From: Saprospirales bacterium
Lineage (GTDB): Bacteria; Bacteroidota; Bacteroidia; Chitinophagales; Saprospiraceae
DNA: 61,224 nucleotides
Direction of reading: 5' to 3'
Assembly: GCA_007695145.1 (NCBI GenBank)
Contig: REEI01000096.1
Coordinates: 1 to 61,224, forward strand
Part shown: piece after piece, positions 35,984-45,069 of the stretch
Layout: each line of letters begins with the position of its first letter
Position numbering within the stretch: the stretch's first letter is position 1
Notes under the pieces: model-generated
What the model saw: only the letters and a program-made list of their open reading frames with translations
Told to the model about the DNA's origin: nothing
The model's database searches: none
Program-made: the position numbers and the translations under genes

Positions 35984-38017
35984 CTAGTCCTCCGTGGCCT
36001 GATATCTGTCAAACCATCCGGTTATATGGCTAACAAGACGGATTAAATTTGAGGGCCTGAGAACCAGATTGTGCGGAGTGTCAGGAAATCTAACCAGAGC
36101 AGCATCCACACCTCTCAATTTCAATGCATTGAAATATTGTTCGCTTTCGGACATTGGTGTACGAAAATCGAGCTCACCTGTCAAAAGCATTGTGGGCGTG
36201 CTGACATTTCCAACAAGCATCAAAGGAGACCGTTCGAGAAATTGTTCCGGATCTTCCCATGGCATAGCCGTAAACCAATATTTGTTAAAAAATGGATACA
36301 AATCAGCAGTCAGGGCAAAACTGTGCCAATTGATAACCGGTTTTGAAGCAACTGCTGCAGCAAAGCGATCAGTTTTGCCAATCGCCCAGGTGGTGAGGAC
36401 TCCTCCCCCACTTCCACCTGTGATAAAGAGGTTGTTTGAATCTGCTACTCCTCTTTCGACCAAGTAATCCACAGCATCCATCAAATCATAGTAGTCTTCA
36501 CTGGGATAGTTAAAGTTGATGTAAGATGCAAAATCACTACCATAGCTGGTACTGCCCCTGGGATTGGTGTACAAAACCACATATCCCCTCGAGGCCATAA
36601 GTTGAAGCTCTGGACTAAATCTGGGACCGTAGTTTTGGTACGGGCCTCCGTGAATCTCCAATATGGTAGGATAACTTTGGCCTTCTGCAAAATCTGGTGG
36701 ATATATAATCCATCCCTGTACCCGAAAGTCATCCACAGAAGAGTCAACCCAAAACTCCTCTACTTCACCCACCCTAAGCCTTTCAAAAAGTAAGTGATTA
36801 ATATTTGTAATTACGTGAGGCATTCTGCCTACAGCCTGTGACACGGCAAGCTCTGCAGGCCTTTGAGAGCTAATCATTGGAAAGGCAATTCTGTTATTAT
36901 CAGCCACAGTAAAAGAACCACCGCCATAGGGTCGACCAATAGATGGTGCACCCAAATTCTTAGCTACCTCTGTAAAGGAACCGTCCAGATCTATCAATCC
37001 CACTTTGCTGACACCCTCCTGATCATACCTAAACCAAATAGACTTACTATCACTGCTCCACACTGGATTATTGACATCAACATCAAGTTGGGATGTTAAT
37101 TCTCTGAGTCTAGACCCGTCCCTATTCATTACATACAACTGACTCTGCTGATATCCCATAAATTGATCCTTATAACCCTGATAGAATATAAACCTTCCAT
37201 CAGGTGAAATTCCAGGATGATTATGGGGCCCTCTCTTATCTGTAATTTGCAATAACTTCATGCTCTGGAGGTCAAGTTCAAATATCTGTGCATTGTTGGG
37301 ATCAGTATCTTCATTCCCGGAATAATCCGCAGTGAACATAATGCTTCTTCCCTCAGGGGCCCAACTTGGATATAGGTGATTAAAATTTCCCTCGCTAAGT
37401 TTTCTGGGAGCTCCCCCTTCAGCCGAAACAACAAATAAGTGGCGGTATTCCTGTTGTACAAAGCCGGGATTTCCATCCTGACGATATTTTACTCTTTCAA
37501 TAACTTCAGGTCCCCTGGCCCATTCAGCACCCTGTGGAGGTGATGGCATTACGCCAATATGACTTTTTTCAGTGGGTACATTCTTAGAAAAGAGTAAGAA
37601 CCTACCATCGGGAGACCAACTTAAGTTTGAGGGTGGACGCTGAAGATTAGTAATAGAAGATACCTGACCTGAATCCATCCACCTCACAAATATCTGTGCA
37701 GGACCCTCCTCTCCCGACACGTAAGCAATTCTTGAACCATCCGGAGACCATTGGACATTTCCCAAATTATTTTTACCACTACTTAGTGCTTTATGAGCTG
37801 TTCCGTCAAATGAGATGATCCAGAGATTGGAATACCTCCTGTCTGTCATAATATCAAAGTGATATCTTTCGTAAACAATCAGTTCTCCATCAGGAGAAAT
37901 AGCAGGATTAGCAACCATTTGAAGATCGAATACATCCAGATAATCAAAGTTTTCAGACTGTGATTTCAAATTCAGCCCAAAACAAATCAATACTGCGGCA
38001 ATTATCATCCGTTTCAT
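35984..38017 (-). CDS. S9 family peptidase (prolyl oligopeptidase type)
   Basis: A 677-residue serine peptidase with a signal peptide (1-19, ending LKSQ), a WD40/PD40-like propeller (about 30-400, repeated SPDGxxIxY strands) and a C-terminal alpha/beta hydrolase domain. The nucleophile lies in TGGSGGGVLT near residue 536, the acid in GELDFRTP and the His in FPDTPHNLV. The family cleaves oligopeptides, often after proline or as dipeptidyl peptidases, typically in the periplasm of Bacteroidota. There is no T9SS domain, so a periplasmic place is likely. valS lies 48 bases upstream in the same direction. Confidence 0.92.
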   Translation of the reverse strand: MKRMIIAAVLICFGLNLKSQSENFDYLDVFDLQMVANPAISPDGELIVYERYHFDIMTDRRYSNLWIISFDGTAHKALSSGKNNLGNVQWSPDGSRIAYVSGEEGPAQIFVRWMDSGQVSSITNLQRPPSNLSWSPDGRFLLFSKNVPTEKSHIGVMPSPPQGAEWARGPEVIERVKYRQDGNPGFVQQEYRHLFVVSAEGGAPRKLSEGNFNHLYPSWAPEGRSIMFTADYSGNEDTDPNNAQIFELDLQSMKLLQITDKRGPHNHPGISPDGRFIFYQGYKDQFMGYQQSQLYVMNRDGSRLRELTSQLDVDVNNPVWSSDSKSIWFRYDQEGVSKVGLIDLDGSFTEVAKNLGAPSIGRPYGGGSFTVADNNRIAFPMISSQRPAELAVSQAVGRMPHVITNINHLLFERLRVGEVEEFWVDSSVDDFRVQGWIIYPPDFAEGQSYPTILEIHGGPYQNYGPRFSPELQLMASRGYVVLYTNPRGSTSYGSDFASYINFNYPSEDYYDLMDAVDYLVERGVADSNNLFITGGSGGGVLTTWAIGKTDRFAAAVASKPVINWHSFALTADLYPFFNKYWFTAMPWEDPEQFLERSPLMLVGNVSTPTMLLTGELDFRTPMSESEQYFNALKLRGVDAALVRFPDTPHNLVLRPSNLIRLVSHITGWFDRYQATED

Positions 38018-38065
38018 AAGGAAAAAATATAAAGTTTGCTGAAATTTTCAAGTCTTGGATTAATA

Positions 38066-40705
38066 TTAAGCCATCTTTTCTAATTCGACCAGACTCTCGG
38101 ATATTATCCTCAATCGCTCTTTGCCGTCTGCCAATTTCTTCCGCTCTCTTTCCACCACCTCAAGTGGGGCATTATCTACGAACTTCTTATTGCTCAATTT
38201 TCTATCAACGGCATTTAAAAAACCCTGTGCTTGTTCTTTCTCTTTTATCAAACGGGAGCGTTCGGAATCCAGGTCGATGTACTTACCTGCATTGACAAAG
38301 TATTTGTGATTTCCGGATAGGAAGCACATCCATCCGTTAGGATGTTCGGAGGTGGTCTTCAAGGGAGTTACCTTTGCAAATTTTTCCAAAATGAGACAAT
38401 GTCCATCAGAAAATCCAGCCGATATTTGGTCACCCTCTCCTTCTATTTGAATATCCAATGATTCCGAGAATGAGATTCCATACTTGTTCCTCACTTCTCT
38501 GACTCTGGTGACCAGTGTGCGTAAATCATCCATTAATTGAATGGAGTCCCTACTGTAGCTCCCTTTAGTAGGAACTGGTGCTATGATGCAATCTTCGCCA
38601 TCTTCTCTTTGCTTTATTTGATGCCAAATCTCTTCGGTGATAAAAGGCATAAATGGGTGCAACAAAATCATCAAATCTTCAAAAAACTGAAAGGTCTCAT
38701 CCAAAATATCCTGGCAAATTTTCTCTCCTCTGGAGGGTTTAATTATTTCGAGATACCATGAGCAGAAGTCATTCCAAATCAAGCTATAAAGGCGAATCAT
38801 GGCTTCTGATATACGATACTGGCCCATAAGCTTATCGAGTTCTTCAATTGTGTTGGAGATTTTTGAGCGCATCCAATCCACCGCAACAGTCTCTGAGGCA
38901 TCTGCCGGCATATTTTTAGCTTCCCAACCCTTTACCAACCGCATTGCATTCCAAATTTTATTGCTGAAATTCCTCCCCTGCTCACATAAGCTCTCGTCAA
39001 AAAGCAAATCACCTCCTGCGGGGCTGCAGCTCAGCATTCCAAATCGAACGCCATCTGCTCCGTATTCATCAATAAGTTTAAGAGCATCGGGAGAATTGCC
39101 AAGGGACTTGCTCATTTTCCTCCTTTGTTTATCCCTAACCATACCAGTGAAATAAACATGCTGAAAAGGTTTTTCTCCTCTCCATTCATAACCCGCAATA
39201 ATCATTCGTGCTACCCATAAAAAGATAATATCCCAGCCAGTAACAAGCACTGAAGTGGGATAATAATACTCCATTTCCCTTTCATGTCTAAATCCGTTAA
39301 ACACAGAAATCGGCCAAAGCCACGATGAAAACCAGGTATCCAAAACATCCTCGTCCTGTCTGAGGTCATGGACCTGGATATCCGGTCTGCCCAATTCCCT
39401 TTTGGCAATATCGAGGGCCTCCTCAGCTGTTAATGCTACAAAAACTTTGTCCTCATAATACCATGCAGGTATGCGGTGTCCCCACCACAATTGCCTGCTG
39501 ATGCACCAATCCTTAATATTGGTCATCCAATGTTTGTAAGTATTGATCATGTTTTCAGGAAAAAACATAACATCTTTTTCCAATACCCCGTCAAGTGCCG
39601 GTTTGACCAATTCCTGCATATTGACATACCACTGCTTACTCAATCTTGGCTCAACAACCGAGTTGGTTCGCTCGGACCGCCCAACTTTATGTGTGTGATC
39701 TTCAATTTTAATTAAGTACCCATTCTCTTGAAGTAACTCTGTCATTCTTTCCCTTGCATCAAAGCGATCTAATCCTTCCAGGGGACCTCCGTTTATGTTG
39801 ACCGAAGCGTTGGGGTTAAACATATCTACTACCTCCAACTCATGACTTAACCCGATCTCGTAGTCATTGGGGTCGTGGGCCGGTGTAATTTTCAAGGCAC
39901 CTGTTCCGAATTCCATATCTACGTATTCATCGAAAATGATAGGAACGCTCCTGTTGGCAATAGGGACCAACACTCTTTTACCCTCCAGATGACTATATCG
40001 CTCGTCTTTGGGATTAACCGCAACAGCGGTATCTGCCATAATAGTTTCGGGGCGGGTTGTTGCAATTACCAAATATTCGCTCTCTCCCTCTACCGGGTAC
40101 TTTACATGATAGAGTTTGCCGTTTTCTTCGGCATACAACACTTCCTCATTGGATAGGACTGTTTGAGCTTCAGGATCCCAATTGACCATTCTGAGACCTC
40201 TGTACAGTTTATCCGATCGGTACAAATCGACAAATGCCTGAATAACGTGGTCACTCCTCTTATCATCCATTGTAAATACAGTCCTGTCCCAATCGGCTGA
40301 GGCACCAAGCCTCTGCAATTGATTGAGAATTATACCACCGTACTTGTCCGTCCATTCCCAAGCATACTTTAAAAACTCTTCCCTGCCAAGTTCGCCCTTG
40401 CTGAGACCTTTCTCGTCACGCAGCCATCTAACTACTTTGGCTTCAGTTGCAATACTCGCATGATCTGTACCTGGCACCCAACAGGCATTTTTTCCCTGAT
40501 TCCGGGCCCTGCGAATAAGTACATCCTGTATAGTATTATTGAGCATGTGTCCCATATGCAAAACTCCCGTTACATTGGGCGGCGGAATGAGGATACTAAA
40601 TGGTTCTCGATCATCTGGTTCGCTTTTGAAGTAGCCCCTGGTTTTCCAGTGATCATACCATTTTTTTTCAGTACTCTCGGGAGAAAAATGTTTTGATATG
40701 TCCAT
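38066..40705 (-). CDS. valS: Valine--tRNA ligase
   Basis: An 879-residue class I aminoacyl-tRNA synthetase. The HIGH-type motif is HMGH at residues 50-53 (PPPNVTGVLHMGHML), and KMSKS lies near residue 528 (RRKMSKSLGN). The editing domain (about 190-340) has TTRPETIMADTAVAV and GTGALKITPAHDPNDYEIG. The anticodon-binding domain starts about 590, and a C-terminal coiled-coil arm (about 815-879) is present. All typical blocks are complete. A short inverted DnaA-box-like palindrome sits 47 bases before the start. Confidence 0.97.
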   Translation of the reverse strand: MDISKHFSPESTEKKWYDHWKTRGYFKSEPDDREPFSILIPPPNVTGVLHMGHMLNNTIQDVLIRRARNQGKNACWVPGTDHASIATEAKVVRWLRDEKGLSKGELGREEFLKYAWEWTDKYGGIILNQLQRLGASADWDRTVFTMDDKRSDHVIQAFVDLYRSDKLYRGLRMVNWDPEAQTVLSNEEVLYAEENGKLYHVKYPVEGESEYLVIATTRPETIMADTAVAVNPKDERYSHLEGKRVLVPIANRSVPIIFDEYVDMEFGTGALKITPAHDPNDYEIGLSHELEVVDMFNPNASVNINGGPLEGLDRFDARERMTELLQENGYLIKIEDHTHKVGRSERTNSVVEPRLSKQWYVNMQELVKPALDGVLEKDVMFFPENMINTYKHWMTNIKDWCISRQLWWGHRIPAWYYEDKVFVALTAEEALDIAKRELGRPDIQVHDLRQDEDVLDTWFSSWLWPISVFNGFRHEREMEYYYPTSVLVTGWDIIFLWVARMIIAGYEWRGEKPFQHVYFTGMVRDKQRRKMSKSLGNSPDALKLIDEYGADGVRFGMLSCSPAGGDLLFDESLCEQGRNFSNKIWNAMRLVKGWEAKNMPADASETVAVDWMRSKISNTIEELDKLMGQYRISEAMIRLYSLIWNDFCSWYLEIIKPSRGEKICQDILDETFQFFEDLMILLHPFMPFITEEIWHQIKQREDGEDCIIAPVPTKGSYSRDSIQLMDDLRTLVTRVREVRNKYGISFSESLDIQIEGEGDQISAGFSDGHCLILEKFAKVTPLKTTSEHPNGWMCFLSGNHKYFVNAGKYIDLDSERSRLIKEKEQAQGFLNAVDRKLSNKKFVDNAPLEVVERERKKLADGKERLRIISESLVELEKMA

Positions 40706-40751
40706 TTGACTTTATTTAATATGAAGCTGCAAATATCGATAATTTGGCGGA

Positions 40752-40769
40752 TTATCCACGTTGTGGATG
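40752..40769. promoter_or_regulatory. Palindromic DnaA-box-like site upstream of valS
   Basis: TTATCCACGTTGTGGATG contains ATCCAC-GTT-GTGGAT, a 6-bp inverted repeat with a 3-base centre. The left arm, TTATCCACG, differs from the DnaA box TTATCCACA at one base; the right arm read on the minus strand is weaker. It lies in the 106-base gap between valS and the lipoprotein gene. It could bind DnaA or a dimeric repressor, or be chance. Confidence 0.4.
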
Positions 40770-40811
40770 TCCGATGTAAAATAAGTTGGATTTACAAACA
40801 AAAAGTATGGG

Positions 40812-41786
40812 TCAAAGTTGGAGTCGATAAAGTCTAGCGGGTATGCCATTTACTTTTTCAGCTGATAATAAAAGGGAGGTGTCACTCTCGTAAACGACTG
40901 CCTCAATTTGTCCCAATTCAGCAAAGGTTCCAAGGACAATTTTGCGCTTATTCCCGCTAAGGGGATCGTCTGTAGAAAAATGGTCAAATAACCATAGGAC
41001 ACAATTACCGCTTTTATTGTAACCCACCAAAGCGATCTGAGTATTTTCAGCGGAGATATCCGCTCCGGTTATCCTTTGTCCTGCATTAAATGTCCCCAGA
41101 AATTCAGCTTCGTGATCACCAGAGATAGCTGGAATCCTGTAAAGATTACTGAGCCTATCAATCCTGTGTTTCATGAAAATATACAAAAATCCCCTTAGAT
41201 AGACTAAGCCTTCCGCATCCCAGTTATGAGAATCTCCCCTTTCAAAATTGTTCTGTTCTGGATAGAAGTAGTTAATTACTCCCTTGGGAATAACAGTAGA
41301 GTAATTTCTGGAAAAATCAAAGCGATTTTTTTCAACTATGTATACTTTCAGGTCCTTTCTGTCTCCATGATTGTTTCCGATATCACCAATGAAAAGATAT
41401 TCATCATTATCGGCCAAATCTTCCCAATCGCGATTGTTTGCTCCTGCCACGACAAAAGTATTGGTAATTTCACCGGTTGATGGGTCTATGGCAAAAAGTT
41501 CATTGGTATTATTCCGATCATTGTGGGTAATTAACTGACCTGAAACAAGAGCAAGGCCGGAGGTTTCTTTTACGGCATCTTTAAGTACTGCGATCAATTC
41601 AGGGGATTTAGACTCACTACTGAATTTACAATCAGCAAATCCAATCGCATCGGGATTGTAGTTTACAGCAGAAGCGTCTGCACAATCAGGTCTTGAACGG
41701 TCAGAACAACTGACTGTGGGAAAACCAATCAAAAAAACTAAACTAATGAATTTTAGCCCGATCAAAATCAGCTTTTTATTCCTCAT
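40812..41786 (-). CDS. Lipoprotein with propeller-like domain
   Basis: A 324-residue lipoprotein (lipobox VSCSD, Cys near residue 27). Right after the Cys is a degenerate copy of the Cys-rich motif GCxDxxAxNYNPDAxxxDGSC (here DCADASAVNYNPDA, then ADCKF). The rest looks like a beta-propeller: ETSGLALVSGQLITHND, ELFAIDPSTGEI, DWEDLADNDEYLFIGDIGNN and GLVYLRGFLYIF. This pattern recurs in uncharacterised Bacteroidota extracellular proteins. Its ATG overlaps the end of the DUF4956 gene by 11 bases, so the two are translationally coupled. Function unknown; context suggests work with the VTC/DUF4956 pair. Confidence 0.75.
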   Translation of the reverse strand: MRNKKLILIGLKFISLVFLIGFPTVSCSDRSRPDCADASAVNYNPDAIGFADCKFSSESKSPELIAVLKDAVKETSGLALVSGQLITHNDRNNTNELFAIDPSTGEITNTFVVAGANNRDWEDLADNDEYLFIGDIGNNHGDRKDLKVYIVEKNRFDFSRNYSTVIPKGVINYFYPEQNNFERGDSHNWDAEGLVYLRGFLYIFMKHRIDRLSNLYRIPAISGDHEAEFLGTFNAGQRITGADISAENTQIALVGYNKSGNCVLWLFDHFSTDDPLSGNKRKIVLGTFAELGQIEAVVYESDTSLLLSAEKVNGIPARLYRLQL

Positions 41787-42450
41787 CGAAAAACAGGTTT
41801 ACTTTATCAACATTCGGCAGCTTCTTAAGTTCTTCAATCATTTGAGGTGATCGACCTTCTTTTTTGAGCATGATGTAGTAGGAAAATTCCATAATTTCGC
41901 CCCTATCATCTGTCAGGTTTTTTACATTTACCAAATTGTATTTGTTGACATAACGATCAAGAACTTTATTAAAAAGGTCTTTTTCAACCCTTGATCCTAG
42001 GTGCACAATCTGCAGCAAGTATTCTCTTTTAGCGGGATTCTCAGCATAAACTGCCGTTGCTATCATAAGAGAAAAACCTATGAAAAGGGTACCAGTGAGT
42101 GCGATGGCATACATACCAGCTCCACAAGCCAGTCCGGCTGCCAGTGAGAAAAAGATGTACATAATATCTTGGGTATCCTTAACTGCAGTACGAAATCGAA
42201 TGATTGACATTGCCCCAACCAGACCGAAGGCGCGAGCCAGATTGTTACCAATAACCATTATTACAAGTGCGGTGATCATAGCCAGCATAATCACCGAGAT
42301 AACATAGTGCGATGAATAACTTACACCCTTGTAGGTGGCCCTGTAAAATAAGCTGATTAAAATTCCGCAGATTAGGGCTACAGCCAGGTTGGTTAGGGCT
42401 TCAGCCGGGGTGATGCGAAAAATAAAAATATTTTCAAGTTGCTGTTCCAT
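41776..42450 (-). CDS. DUF4956 integral membrane protein
   Basis: A membrane protein of about 224 residues. I chose the ATG at 42450 (MEQQLENIFIF), which leaves 14 bases to the VTC gene; the ATG at 42486 would overlap it. Four hydrophobic helices (about 17-38, 47-70, 80-130 as a long pair) surround the conserved SIIRFRTAVKDTQDIMYIFFSL-type loop. A soluble alpha/beta domain follows (about 140-224). DUF4956 proteins are usually encoded next to VTC-domain proteins, as here. The role is unknown; a polymer channel or partner of the VTC enzyme has been suggested by the pairing. Confidence 0.85.
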   Translation of the reverse strand: MEQQLENIFIFRITPAEALTNLAVALICGILISLFYRATYKGVSYSSHYVISVIMLAMITALVIMVIGNNLARAFGLVGAMSIIRFRTAVKDTQDIMYIFFSLAAGLACGAGMYAIALTGTLFIGFSLMIATAVYAENPAKREYLLQIVHLGSRVEKDLFNKVLDRYVNKYNLVNVKNLTDDRGEIMEFSYYIMLKKEGRSPQMIEELKKLPNVDKVNLFFDEE

Positions 42451-42464
42451 TCTTCCTTTGATGA

Positions 42465-43190
42465 TTAATAAGCCAGGGGATGACATTTAAAGCCTTCAAC
42501 ATATTTAGAAAGTGCCTCAGCTTTTAGGTCAAATTCCCAAACGATTGACTTGGCCCATGAAGGCATTGGTGCTTCATAGTATTTAATCTCCATAATAAAG
42601 TGTCCAGCCCAGGGATAAACAAAGTCTACATTCTCAAACAATTCAGAAATCTGGGGATAAATTCGAGACCGAATATCCTTGTCAAAAGTGATTCTTGTAT
42701 CTGAAGAAAATATGCCGTGATAGGGTTCCCTATTATACACTATGAGATTGACAGGCTCCATATGGAACCTCTTTTTGTTGTATAAAAATCTGGAAGCATC
42801 ATCGCGGGTTATGGGGTTATTTTTCAAAAGGTATGGCTCATAGTGGCCAGTTTCGAGTACTCTCTCAATATCGCTGTAAAGAAAAGGAGCTCTATTTTTA
42901 CAAATCCTATTCGAAATTTTCCGCTTAATTTCAGTAAATACAAGGCTGTCTGCCTTCCTGGTATCATAACCCCTTATTCTCAATTTTTTTCTATCCCTCA
43001 AGCCCTCAATCTTCTCAAAAACAGCATGCCGATGTATACTGTCAAAATAAATGCTCCTAACCGTGTAATGAGGATGGTCGTCGACAGAAGCAGCATAGAT
43101 ATCAGGTCTTACAAAAGGTTTTATTGCTGAGCGAAGATCGTTCAGCAGATGATTGGGTACCAAGTACTTCCTTTCATACCTAAGTTTCAT
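42465..43190 (-). CDS. VTC domain polyphosphate polymerase-like protein
   Basis: A 241-residue protein of the triphosphate-tunnel superfamily, VTC type. Tunnel residues are visible as ERKYLVP (residues 5-11), KKLRIRGYDT (about 88-97), FTEIKRK (about 105-111), YNREPYHG and MEIKYYEAPMPSW (about 206-218): alternating Glu, Lys and Arg on beta strands. In yeast Vtc4 this fold makes polyphosphate from ATP. It is a stand-alone domain without an SPX regulator. The DUF4956 membrane protein is next in the operon, and a HlyD-like protein precedes it by 96 bases. Catalytic polyphosphate synthesis is likely but inferred. Confidence 0.85.
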   Translation of the reverse strand: MKLRYERKYLVPNHLLNDLRSAIKPFVRPDIYAASVDDHPHYTVRSIYFDSIHRHAVFEKIEGLRDRKKLRIRGYDTRKADSLVFTEIKRKISNRICKNRAPFLYSDIERVLETGHYEPYLLKNNPITRDDASRFLYNKKRFHMEPVNLIVYNREPYHGIFSSDTRITFDKDIRSRIYPQISELFENVDFVYPWAGHFIMEIKYYEAPMPSWAKSIVWEFDLKAEALSKYVEGFKCHPLAY

Positions 43191-43286
43191 TCAATTACAT
43201 TTTCCAAAAAACCCATCTGGATGCAACACTAATCACCAATTCTCTTATGCAATTAAAACCTTTGCTCAGAAGACCCAATAATAATC

Positions 43287-44438
43287 TCACATAGGTGACT
43301 TAAATAACTTAACTGCATAGTCCCATGGACGCAGATATTTCCCTTCCACTTCAATTTCTATTATCTTACCGGGAAGAAGTGGTTGTGGATTGTTTTTAAA
43401 GTAAGAAGTAAAAAAGACCACCGTTTCGCCGTTTAATATTTCAGCTACATTATTAAAGTCAATAATTTCACCTCTAGCCATCTCTACTCCCATTCCCGTA
43501 TGATGCCTCAAGGATACACCGCTTCCTGAAGCGATATAATTTAAATCTCGCATCAGAACGGGAGCTACCCCTACAAAACCAGTAGTATCAATAATCCTAA
43601 CAAGAATATCACTCCCAAGATAATTTCGATTGAGTACAACTTTGCCTGCGATTGGTGCGAGCATGGTCAATTGGTCCATTCTGGCTTCCAATTGCTCTAT
43701 TTGGTCTTCCAGTGCCCGCTTTTGGGTCTCAATCATTTGAATTCTCTCAGATTTTGCACCTGAGACAACAACTTGCAATTTGGCCTTTGCCAAATCTACT
43801 TGAAGCAATTTCATTTCTAAATTATGTTCATCAATCTCAAATTGCTGAACAGATATAAGCGAGTCCCCAATCAACAACTTTGAACGCTCAAGAACACGAC
43901 GCTGATTTTCAACTTCCTGCTTAGCCAATTCAACTTCGCGCTCAGCGCTTTTTACACTTTCCGGCTTTTGCCCACTCAAATAATAGCCCAATTCAGCCTG
44001 GAGTATGTCAAGCTGGCCCCTCAATTCTGTAAGTCGGACCTTTTCATCATTTGAATACAATCTCCCTATCGTATCCCCTGCATTCACATAACCCTTAAGA
44101 TAAACTTCAGAAAGCAACTCAAACCTAACCACATCACCTCTTCTGAATTCAGTAATGCCGTAAGACTCAATAGCTCCGGTCAATTGGTTGCGAATCACAG
44201 AGGATAGACTTCCATCAGGCAATCGACTTAACTCCCACTCCTGAACTGGTTGTATCATAGCTTTTGTCCTCACCGTGTATGAAATTTCAAAAGGTGCGTA
44301 ATAAAGAGCAGCAAACAGCGCTACAATGGTAAGGATTAATAAAATGGTGTACTTTTTTCTCTTAAGCATCGCCAGCCATGAATTTGAAGAGGTCCGACCT
44401 TTGATATCATATCGGATATTGTCAGACTTCAACGGCAA
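43287..44438 (-). CDS. HlyD family membrane fusion (adaptor) protein
   Basis: A 383-residue periplasmic adaptor with one N-terminal membrane helix (about 30-50, TILLILTIVALFAALYYA). It also has a split lipoyl-like barrel (about 60-130 and 260-340, MLAPIAGKVVLNR) and an alpha-helical hairpin (about 130-260, coiled coil). The 44438 start is a TTG that coincides with a TAnnTTTG element, so an ATG at 44369 (MLKRKKYTIL) is a fair alternative. Adaptors normally sit beside an ABC or RND pump; none is here. It heads the VTC-DUF4956 transcription unit, which is unusual. Confidence 0.8.
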   Translation of the reverse strand: MPLKSDNIRYDIKGRTSSNSWLAMLKRKKYTILLILTIVALFAALYYAPFEISYTVRTKAMIQPVQEWELSRLPDGSLSSVIRNQLTGAIESYGITEFRRGDVVRFELLSEVYLKGYVNAGDTIGRLYSNDEKVRLTELRGQLDILQAELGYYLSGQKPESVKSAEREVELAKQEVENQRRVLERSKLLIGDSLISVQQFEIDEHNLEMKLLQVDLAKAKLQVVVSGAKSERIQMIETQKRALEDQIEQLEARMDQLTMLAPIAGKVVLNRNYLGSDILVRIIDTTGFVGVAPVLMRDLNYIASGSGVSLRHHTGMGVEMARGEIIDFNNVAEILNGETVVFFTSYFKNNPQPLLPGKIIEIEVEGKYLRPWDYAVKLFKSPM

Positions 44439-44443
44439 AAATA
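44436..44443 (-). promoter_or_regulatory. Possible -7 element for the HlyD-VTC-DUF4956 cluster
   Basis: CAAAAATA on the plus strand is TATTTTTG on the minus strand, an exact TAnnTTTG. If used, translation must start downstream of the TTG at 44438. No clear -33 box. Confidence 0.3.
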
Positions 44444-45069
44444 GTGCTAATATTAATAATATGTAAATTTTAGGTTAACTATCGATACCACTCGGCAAAA
44501 TCCTTTCTAGAATAAATGACTTTATCACCTTAAAATCGGTGACTTAATAAAGGGAACCCTGCTGGCATGAAATTTTCATTACAACTTAAGAGGAAATATC
44601 ACGGATAGAATTTTATCAGAGATTGCAAAGCATGGACATTGAATGAATCGCAATATTCATTGGGCGCGACAGCTCAATGATTTTATACCAAAAAAAACTG
44701 TCACCCATTATTCAGTCCTTCTGGTTTCTAGCTACATAATTGAAAGACTTGATTATTGGTTACTTTTTAAACTTGGACTGACCCTGCCTAAATGGGATTT
44801 GATTGATGAGATGCGAAACATGAGCACAGGTCATTGATGCACAATGGATAATGCAATTATTTATTGCTTTAAATTACTTTTAAAACAACCCATTTTAAAG
44901 TAGTTAACTTGTGAGAAACTTTGGCTATCAATTCTCAAGGGGGCGTTAGTCAATGGTCGTATCCTATTAAAGATTACCCTCAATCACTTGCCTTAATTAA
45001 AGTCAACCATGAATATTTGAACTTTTTTAATAGCCTGGTGCCCTACACCATATTCTCAAATGAGTAAAT
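44444..45069. other. Gene-poor stretch between HlyD and protease genes
   Basis: AT-rich, about 630 bases. It contains an imperfect inverted repeat near 44520-44552 (CTTTATCACC with GGTGACTTAATAAAG) upstream of the HlyD gene. A 64-codon plus-strand ORF at 44643-44837 (MNRNIHWARQ) has no recognisable family and weak coding character; I give it about 0.15 as a gene. Nothing else was seen. Confidence 0.4.

Noticed and set aside
35900-36035. 43-codon plus-strand ORF running into the antisense of the S9 peptidase gene
   Set aside because: Overlaps a certain gene on the other strand and has no family resemblance.
44643-44837. 64-codon plus-strand ORF (MNRNIHWARQ)
   Set aside because: No recognisable family, no promoter-like element and weak coding character in AT-rich intergenic DNA.
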